Shown here one piece after another: positions 57,203 to 64,000 of a stretch of DNA of 64,000 bases. Position numbers and translations under genes: made by a program. The notes beneath the pieces were generated by a model, which was not told the DNA's origin, ran no database searches, and saw nothing but the letters and a program-made list of their open reading frames with translations. Source of the DNA: Gelatoporia subvermispora B (Eukaryota > Basidiomycota > Agaricomycetes > Polyporales > Gelatoporiaceae). Each line of letters starts with the position of its first letter. The stretch's first letter is position 1. The stretch is taken from contig KB445825.1 of the NCBI GenBank assembly GCA_000320605.2, positions 1-64,000 of the forward strand. Reading direction: 5' to 3'.

Positions 57203-58650
57203 ATGGAGGGGAAGAATCAGGTCACCAAGAGTAGGGGAAGCAATACGTACGTGCTTGCCTTCTACATAACCGATTGTGTCTGATTAACTGGAGCACAGAC
57301 TGACACCCGTTCCAACGCCATGGCTTAACTTTGACATGTTGCTTTTCATCATAGATCCCTGCCGATAAAGTGTCTCTCCAGGACCATGCAAACGTGTCGT
57401 ACGCTTTATGACGCGGGCATGAGACTGCTACTCGCTCGAGAGCGCTATCTTTTTACCGAAGATCAGTTAGCCTCCTTCTGTCTGTTTATCCTTGGGGATG
57501 TGCTTCTTCGTTCTAGGTTCCTCCGCGACCTGGATCTCATGTGCGATTGTGAAAGGAGCACAGTGGCTTTAGTTGTTGAGGTCCTCTCGCATGCGTGGTG
57601 TCTGGAGAAGCTGGTTGTCGAAGCATACCCATTCCTGTTCCGGTCACACCCTGACCTTGTCGATGCGATTTGTTCCCTGCCATCCTTGACGACTCTCGAG
57701 TGGTACCATCCGGATGAAACAGGCATAGAGGCAATACGGCGTATACAGGGGCCTCTCGAGAATGTCGTCATGTCCTTCTTCGAATGTAGCGGACCACAGG
57801 ATCCTGCCGATGTGCTCATGCCATTTGTCGCAACTATCCAGCAGTTACGCGCCCATTACGTTATTGTCGCTCCGTCGACCGTCCAATTCCTCGCGTTGCG
57901 ATATCTCCGTCTGACGGCCTCCAAGAACGACCCCATAGATACCAACATGTTGATGTCGATATATCCCAAGGTTTCCAGGTTTCCCTGTATTCCATGGCAA
58001 TGGCCCAGAAGAGTTGTGGAGAGAGATGCGGCAGTTCAACGAGCATCGAGCGCAATTGTCGGGTCGCTGGACTGTCTTAACAGAAGTCGCGGGCAACATC
58101 TTCGCCCTTTGGTCCCTTGCACTGGACTGCAAGGTGGCGACGCTTATTGTTGATCTGACTGACCCACGCGATATCACACTCCTCCCAACGCTCCTGAGGG
58201 ACACTGCCTCTTCTCGGCTATGTCTCAATGTCTCTCTCAGCAGCGAAATCTCGATAGGTCGGCTCCACAATTTGCTCGTTGGGGCATCCACCACCAAACA
58301 ACTGGAGCTCGTCATACATATTCAATCCGGTGTCACTGATAGCGGGCCGCAGATTCTAGTGAGGATGGCGAATCAACTTGTCAAACATTTCCGCTAACTG
58401 GATCCACCAGAGCGGCATCCTTCGTATGCTCGAATCCTCGAGAGTCGCAAGTATACATGTTGGCATTAATGACGTATTGCGGTTCGCGCTAGGTTCTGCT
58501 GCGAAGTCCGTGCTGGAGTACCTCGACCAAACGGAGGATCAACCGTTCCTAGAACAGTTCACCGCTTGCATCCCCTCGCTACGTACTCTTACAGTGAGAC
58601 TTGGGTGCAAGCCGAGGTCAGGATGGGCGCTGAGCCCGGCAGAGGAATAA
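57203..58650 (+). pseudogene. Tandem F-box/LRR array, copy 5 (two frameshifts)
   Basis: Exons 57203-57246, 57299-58358 and 58411-58650 follow the family plan. At about 57352-57360 one base is missing relative to the other copies (ATCATGGAGTTC has become ATCATAGATCC), shifting the F-box start out of frame. The frame MQTCRTLYDAGMRLLLARER then runs to about 57980. Between 57975 and 58015 a second shift restores the original phase, and WREMRQFNEHRAQLSGRW and the rest read normally to DSGPQIL. Exon 2 has a net length divisible with its neighbours, so the two shifts cancel but garble the ends. A protein starting at the internal ATG 57386 would lack the F-box helix and be truncated. Likely a pseudogene. 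Confidence 0.82.
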
Positions 58651-59324
58651 CCTTTTGAGCGGGATCTGTCCGCGAGCGATCCCTGACAAATGTTTTTAGG
58701 ATCGTTGCGTTAGATTTCCAGAATACATTTCATGTAGGGATATTTGCTTGTGATCTTGTATTTTCACGGTACTCAGATACTCATCAATGTCTCATTGTCT
58801 ATCCTCGTCGTCTTGACGCCTACGATCTCCACGGACTGGTACTGACAATCATGATTCGTGTTCCGTTACCAATGTGCCAATTGCTACCCCACTTCTCATA
58901 CATAAGTACATGTGTATCAACAGGTGCTCGATATCGGCGTACTCAACATCGCAAGGATGTCAACTCGCGCCTTCAGCACGGTCGCGTTATCATAGACCGG
59001 ATCCTGCCGAGGGCTCGCGCAGAGCCAAGATGCCGCTGACGTCATTCCCATCGGTGACGAGGTCCTTGCGAAGCATGCCTGAGGACGCTGCTCGCGCTCG
59101 ATCGTTTTGCTTCAACAAGTCACGGACGCCCGTTTCTGGCAGCTCGATTGCTCGATTCGTCCTTTCGCCAAGCCTTAAGCTTCAACAGAAGCACTTGAGC
59201 CCACGTCATTGGGCCACCGAGGTCACCCCATGAAATATTCATACCTTACAAAAGCCCCGCGCCGTCGACCGCGTTGCCGTCCCCGCCGCACGTCCTTCAT
59301 TTCCGCATCTCACCTTTCCTGATC
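58651..59324. other. Intergenic between the array and the GH16 gene
   Basis: No gene recognised. The 5' flank of the GH16 gene is pyrimidine-rich just before its ATG (ctcacctttcct). Confidence 0.5.
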
Positions 59325-60786
59325 ATGATTTCCTTCCTTCTCCTCTATCTTTGTGTCTTTCTTCTCACATCTGTCGGTGGACAGGCTAGAAAATACTCTC
59401 TGCACCAAAACAATGTCGGTGCCGACTTCCTGGAGAACTTTGTATGGGAAATCACCAAGAACCCCCCTGGAGGCAGGGTGTGAGTGTCATCATGTTCGGT
59501 GGCAGTTGTCACTAAACTGGTCGTAGCATGTACACAATGCAATCCGATGCGCTCTCCCAGAATCTCGTAAACGCGCACGGCAACACGTTCGTAATGCGCG
59601 TCGACGATACCGCCACGCTGTCCTCTTCTGATTTGGGCCGCAAGAGTGTTCGAATCAAAACTAAAGAACAGTATACTACCCACGTCGCCGTGTATGTCGT
59701 TCATCCTTCCATCCGCCGTCCTCTTCTTAACTGCCTGTCACCAGCTTCGACATCCGGCACATGCCACAAGGTTACGGTACATGGCCTGCCTTATGGGAAG
59801 CCGACGACACCGTAGGCGTTGCCAATGGTGAACTCGACATCATGGAGGGAGTCAACAATGTCTCGCCAAGTTATACTACCTTACATACAGGGGGTAGTTG
59901 TACTATGCCTGCCAATCGTACTCAGAAAGGGTGGGTCTCGAATTATGTACACTCGCCCACAAGACTGACGATCTCTCAGGACCGCAAAAAATAACGACTG
60001 TAGGTTCTCATCAGGCCGAACAAGCGGATACAGTGGCTGTACTGTAGCATCCCCGTATTCGAGCACGTACGGGCCTACATTCAACGCGAATGGAGGAGGG
60101 TATTACGTGTTAGAGCGCACTCCAGAAGCTATCAGTGTCTGGTTTTGGTCACGCAACGACAAATCTGTTCCTGCGTCCATCAAGGATGGCAGTCACACCA
60201 TCGACACCACATCATGGGTACGTCTGACCCTTCCCCCTGGAGTACCGCATTTAAGTAGCATGTCCTCAGAACTCTCCGCCAATTGCTTACTTCCTCTCCT
60301 CTCCCTCATGCGACTTATCGGCAAACATGAAAAGCCACAGTATCATCATCAACACGATGTTATGTACGTCCTCTGCGAGAGAATTTTCACTCATCCAGGG
60401 CTTGACATTCATTCACTATTCACCAAGGCGGTCCATGGGCTGGTTCTCGCTTTGATGCATTGGGAATCCAAGGGACTTGCATCGGTTCGGACGCGTTCCC
60501 TGGTTATGCTATCCCACTCTGAGCTGAAGATGCAGACTACGTCAATGACAATCCATCCGCATTTAAGGACGCTTACTGGGACATCGCCGCTCTCCGCATT
60601 TATCTCAAGTCTAGCGATCCATCTTACGTCTCACTCATGGCACCTACCCCATCCTCCGTTCCCTTCGTTCCTGAGGGATACCCCGCCATGCAGTATGCAC
60701 ATAGCCGAGAGTCGTTTCTCTTACCCTGGGGTGTTGCATTGTGGGCTGCGTACAGACTGGTATGTACCGCCCGTAGAACCCAGTAG
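59325..60786 (+). CDS. Secreted GH16 endo-beta-1,3(4)-glucanase
   Basis: A retaining glucanase that cleaves beta-1,3 or mixed-linkage glucans of plant or fungal walls, acting outside the cell. Seven exons: 59325-59479, 59527-59691, 59745-59930, 59980-60217, 60270-60363, 60428-60484, 60536-60786; 1146 nt, 381 aa. The signal peptide is MISFLLLYLCVFLLTSVGG. The catalytic motif GELDIMEGVN matches ExDxxE: the first Glu is the nucleophile, the last the acid/base. Around it are TTHVAVFDIRHMPQGYGTWP and, downstream, YGPTFNANGGGYYVLER, SVWFWSRNDKSVP, HSIIINTMLCGPWAGS and YVNDNPSAFKDAYWDIAALR, all in the usual order. The C-terminus is unusual: FLLPWGVALWAAYRLV near the end could be a membrane anchor, or a last intron has been missed. 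Confidence 0.9.
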
Positions 60787-61549
60787 AGCACAAGTACGAT
60801 AGATCGCCTCCGTCTTGCCGCAATGAAAGCGAGTACAGTACCAAATTTCATAGAGAATATGTTTATTCAGTAATTGGAGTGTACGATACGCTTATAATTG
60901 GTATAGCTACTTCATGAAAAGAGCTATGATTCTTCCCAAGCTCTTAGAATCGGTACCGTTCTGGTATTCTACCATACGAGTGCAACGACAAGCGAAGCGG
61001 TCTACCATGATTACTGTTACTATATAGACAGCCGGCATTGTTCATGTAATTGTTATTGAACAGACGTTGGTACAGCAACTACTTGCACGGATCGATGCCA
61101 TCCTATACTGTGGCTTGCACAAAATCAAACGGACGACAACTCCGGTGGGAATGCAAGGGTTATATCATGTCCGGAGAACAACAGGCCGGAGAAATCTGGA
61201 TTCTGATGGTGATGATAATGTACTCCAAATCTGGAAATTGCCTCTACAGAACGGGGGCTGCGCATTGTCATATCGATGTCACATAACACAAGTGGATGTG
61301 GCCTTCTCATTTCACATCAATCGCCTTTTGAGTCGGACCATACGGTACATTGCATCGCATACATTGGAATAGTAGATCTATCACGATCATAGTGTTGTTT
61401 TGCACGTGTCTCTGAAACTCCGTTCTCCCTTCCATATGAGCCCACGTACGCATGGGAAACATACTATCTGTCCACCAACTGAAAGCGATCTGTAAAGTTG
61501 AGTGATTCTCGAGCAGTATATTCGACAGAAGGATCTTACTTGAGTTTCC
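60787..61549. other. Intergenic between convergent genes
   Basis: The 3' flanks of the GH16 gene and the minus-strand F-box gene. No other feature seen. Confidence 0.45.
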
Positions 61550-62793
61550 TCATGATATCATTCCACTGTCTCTAGACAATTCCAAATCGCGTACAAACCG
61601 TAGTCGGATCGTACCGCGATCCACAAGCTTGGAGAATATCGGGTAAATGAACTCTTCTGCCGCTGGTCCGAGCTGATTGAATTCGAGGATGACACCAGTG
61701 AGACCGAAATCAACCCGTGTGGTTTCGGGCCATTCTGTTCCCAATGTCGCCGCGATGTTTCGCAGGCACCTCAGTGTATCGTGGACGGGGCTGTGAGTTC
61801 TCTCAACGTGGGTGCAGTTGAGCTCGATATCGGTATGTCGGAAGTATGTCTCAATCAACGGTCCCAGTATCTTTACGGCTGCCTTTAGCGTGCGTAATGA
61901 GCCTCGAATGCGCAATACGCGAAGGTACGGTGGACATGAAGTTAGAAATCGAACGTAGTCCGCGTCCCCTGCAGAAGTTATGAGACCGAATATGCTTGAA
62001 TTCAATGCGCGGACATACCTGCCATCCAGACATACCAAGAGCTCAAATCTAATGTGACCTCATGCAGGGACCGCGCAACAGCCTCGCAGATAGGGCCCGG
62101 GCTTGGGTCAGTATGTTGTCTGCTGATCCAGTCCAAGCGTATGAGAAACGGAAGCAGGGCCAAAGGAATAACTGTGTTAAACGTCTCGTGCCATTTGGAG
62201 AGTACCAGGCGCTGCAGAGGTAGGCGAGAGAGGACCCCCGCCAGTTCCACAGCACCGTCCTCTCTGTCCCGTGCATCCAATACCTCCGTAATACTGATGG
62301 ACAGGGTCTGAAGGCAGGTAAAATTCGTAAGGAACTTCGCGAGCTTTTTGCAGTCTCCGAGGCATGAGAACTCGGTCAGCCTGAGGTCGGTAACAGAGGA
62401 TATAGCAGATACGACAACATGACCGAGAGATTTTCGAGGCGTCCAATCGATATCAACAATGTAGATGTGCCGCAACTGTTTGATCACGTGGGAGAGTAGA
62501 GAAGGTGTACGCTCATCACGCCAGGTTGCTCGGAGCTTTAGCTTCTTCATGAATGGAATAAGGTGGGGGGAGGCTTTGAGAAACTTGTCGAATCCCCAAA
62601 GGTCTTCCTTTCTCACGAGTACTGTCCAGAAGAGATGGAATTGTGCAGAAGGCAGCCACATGCGACGTACGAGAGCACAACTCCGTAGTGTGCGGGGGTC
62701 ATAGTAGGCGAAGTCGATGATTCTGTCTGTGATCTCCGGAGGCAGGTCGGGTAGGAAGGATATCTCCCGAAACATGGGCACTGGGAAGTCCAT
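61550..62793 (-). CDS. F-box protein, 397 aa
   Basis: Exons 62793-62019 and 61968-61550, phase 1; 1194 nt, no lesion. The F-box reads LPDLPPEITDRIIDFAYYDP, continuing RTLRSCALVRRMWLPSAQFH. Leucine-rich segments follow: LRHIYIVDIDW, VTDLRLTEFSCLGD, LQTLSISITEVLD, LPLQRLVLSKWHE, LHEVTLDLSSWYVW and, in exon 2, YLRVLRIRGSLRTLKAAVKI. Length, intron position and phase equal those of the gene at 41009-42256, its nearest relative here. The ATG at 62793 is the only one ahead of the F-box. Likely an SCF adaptor; target unknown. Confidence 0.88.
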
Positions 62794-62919
62794 CGCGAGG
62801 ATTGAGGGAAAGTTGCACGTTAAGTCAGCGACGAAAGCTGAAAGTCACTGCACAATAACGTTAGGCTGTCTCATCAATATCATGTCCGAGTGATCATATT
62901 GAGCATTTATACGGACCTC

Positions 62920-63960
62920 TTTGGTCAAGGTAAAGGGAGCGGCTTTGCTCAATAGCTCTAGCACGAGTCGTTGCACGACTCAAGAGAGCAGGTCCACAAC
63001 CGCACGACAGCGAATGAACGTCCAGTGCCGCCGATGTTCCCACGGGTCGGCTCGGATGACCCGATCCTTATCTCTTTGCTGGCTTCCCAGGTTGCGTTCC
63101 GTCGCCATCTACTGTGACAAGGACTCCCATCAAGAGTCCTTCCACTGACTGGACATGCCACAGTATTCTTTGTACCATCCACTCCCTATACCTCTCAGCC
63201 CAATACTTCATATGAACCACCCTCGTTCTAGAACCTCCGTCGTCTCAACTTGGCATGCTCCCGCAAGACAGTCACGTACGGATCTGACTTTGAGGGTGCC
63301 ACTGCATCTCTGAGAGCGTTTGAGACACACGATACTTGGTTATCCGAGGATACCGGTCGCGAGACGTTCCCAACCGGCTCCGACGGAGCCTCTTACAGTG
63401 CCCTGCAAATGCTCTCGTTCTTCACGGAAAGACCCCGGTGTGCAAATGCATCTGTGCTGTCCATGATATCGTTACCGTGTATCCCCTTCCTTTCCACTCG
63501 TTCGGGACCACACACGGAGTAGTATGACGCCGATCGCGGACGAGCCCTAGATGTGATGCCACGATTGCGGTCTTCCTATGTCAATAGATCTTTTCTATGA
63601 GAGGTCGTCCAACGGTTTGCGAATCCCTACGTTGGAGACCAAAATGACGCACATAGCTGAGGCGTGCGTCAAACCCTCCCCAATCTTTTTGCTCTAGCAT
63701 ACCCTTTGCGACAACTCACGAGGCTTGAGGTCGGTGCAGGAGATATTGTTGAAGGCATGAATTTTGTGCTGGGAGGCGGCGCCATGGCCCCAGCTCCGAT
63801 ATCCGTGCATCGACAAGGCCTACCGCTGGGTCGTCATCATGCCACTCAAAGCTCTGGTGTCCTATGTTTTCCAGTCTCCACGCTTAGAAATGCTGCAGGT
63901 TTCAGTTCTAGTGCTCGATACGCCGTCCAAGCTGACCTAAAATGCTTCAGAGATGCGTGT
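62920..63960 (+). pseudogene. Decayed relative of the interrupted F-box gene
   Basis: Plus-strand fragments in changing frames match the F-box gene at 34095-39986 in order. RLRSVAIYCDKDSHQ (about 63090-63140) corresponds to ELRSITIYSEKWSYQ. ATASLRAFETHDTWL and then ETFPTGSDGASYSAL (63300-63410) correspond to STASLGALELLDAWL and DTFPSGSDVASYKAL. LPNLFALAYPLRQLTRLEV (about 63676-63735) corresponds to LPNLLALLYPLRRLERLDI. Stops and frame changes lie between the pieces, and the N-terminal F-box was not found. The two loci therefore share an ancestor, and this one decayed long before the other was interrupted. Confidence 0.75.
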
Positions 63961-63980
63961 AGATCCACTATATAATTCTG

Positions 63981-64000
63981 GTGCGGGGGTCATAGTAGGC
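63981..64000 (-). repeat. Start of a duplicated F-box fragment cut by the window edge
   Basis: The last 20 bases are identical to 62690-62709, which encode AYYDPR of the F-box in the neighbouring minus-strand gene. The preceding bases differ, so a duplication breakpoint lies at about 63981 and the rest of the copy continues beyond the window. Confidence 0.6.

Noticed and set aside
1..64000. CRISPR arrays, bacterial operons, viral genes
   Set aside because: No regularly spaced repeat arrays, and all readable genes are intron-containing fungal genes.

Overview
This is fungal nuclear DNA, most likely from an agaricomycete basidiomycete. The genes are densely intron-rich, with introns of about 45-65 bp that follow GT-AG and occasionally GC-AG rules. 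The families present are typical of wood- and litter-decaying mushrooms: Ure2p-like glutathione transferases, an expanded F-box/LRR family, a secreted GH16 glucanase, a fungal sugar porter and a HAM1-type protein. No rRNA, tRNA, CRISPR or bacterial-type feature was found. Assignments rest on reading translated segments against remembered family motifs; exon chains were checked by splice signals, reading phase and divisibility of the joined coding length by three.

Layout. 1-8.2 kb is gene-poor and mostly unreadable, with a small palindromic tandem repeat (385-480) and an orphan ORF (4.9-5.7 kb, minus). 8.2-10.5 kb holds a 14-exon MFS sugar transporter. 12.2-13.7 kb holds a disordered 520-aa protein. 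16.2-18.2 kb is a decayed F-box gene. 18.6-22.8 kb carries a divergent prenyl pair: a UbiA-type aromatic prenyltransferase (minus) and a trans-polyprenyl diphosphate synthase (plus). 24.0-26.2 kb is an F-box/LRR gene with one very long intron. 26.8-33.0 kb has two Ure2p-type GST paralogues with matching exon structure, one of them frameshifted, on either side of an orphan 414-aa ORF and a small poly(A)-tailed retro-insertion.

34.1-40.8 kb is a transposon nest. One F-box gene (minus) is split by three insertions: an apparently intact hAT transposon, a foldback element and a hAT MITE. Each has a target-site duplication, and removing all three leaves a continuous 1752-nt frame. An internally deleted copy of the same hAT lies next door at 40.2-40.7 kb.

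41.0-42.3 kb is another F-box gene and 43.1-46.1 kb a HAM1-like gene. 47.4-58.7 kb is a tandem array of five paralogous F-box/LRR genes, repeat length about 2.4-2.6 kb: two intact, two with single nonsense codons, one with compensating frameshifts. 59.3-60.8 kb is a GH16 glucanase. 61.5-62.8 kb is an F-box gene (minus), followed by a decayed F-box relative and a duplicated F-box fragment that runs off the window.

How the parts relate. The prenyl pair supplies and uses a polyprenyl diphosphate, for ubiquinone or a meroterpenoid. The sugar porter and GH16 enzyme fit carbohydrate uptake and glucan turnover, and the GSTs fit detoxification. The dominant theme is birth, death and transposon interruption of F-box genes: eleven F-box loci in 64 kb at every stage from intact to relic.
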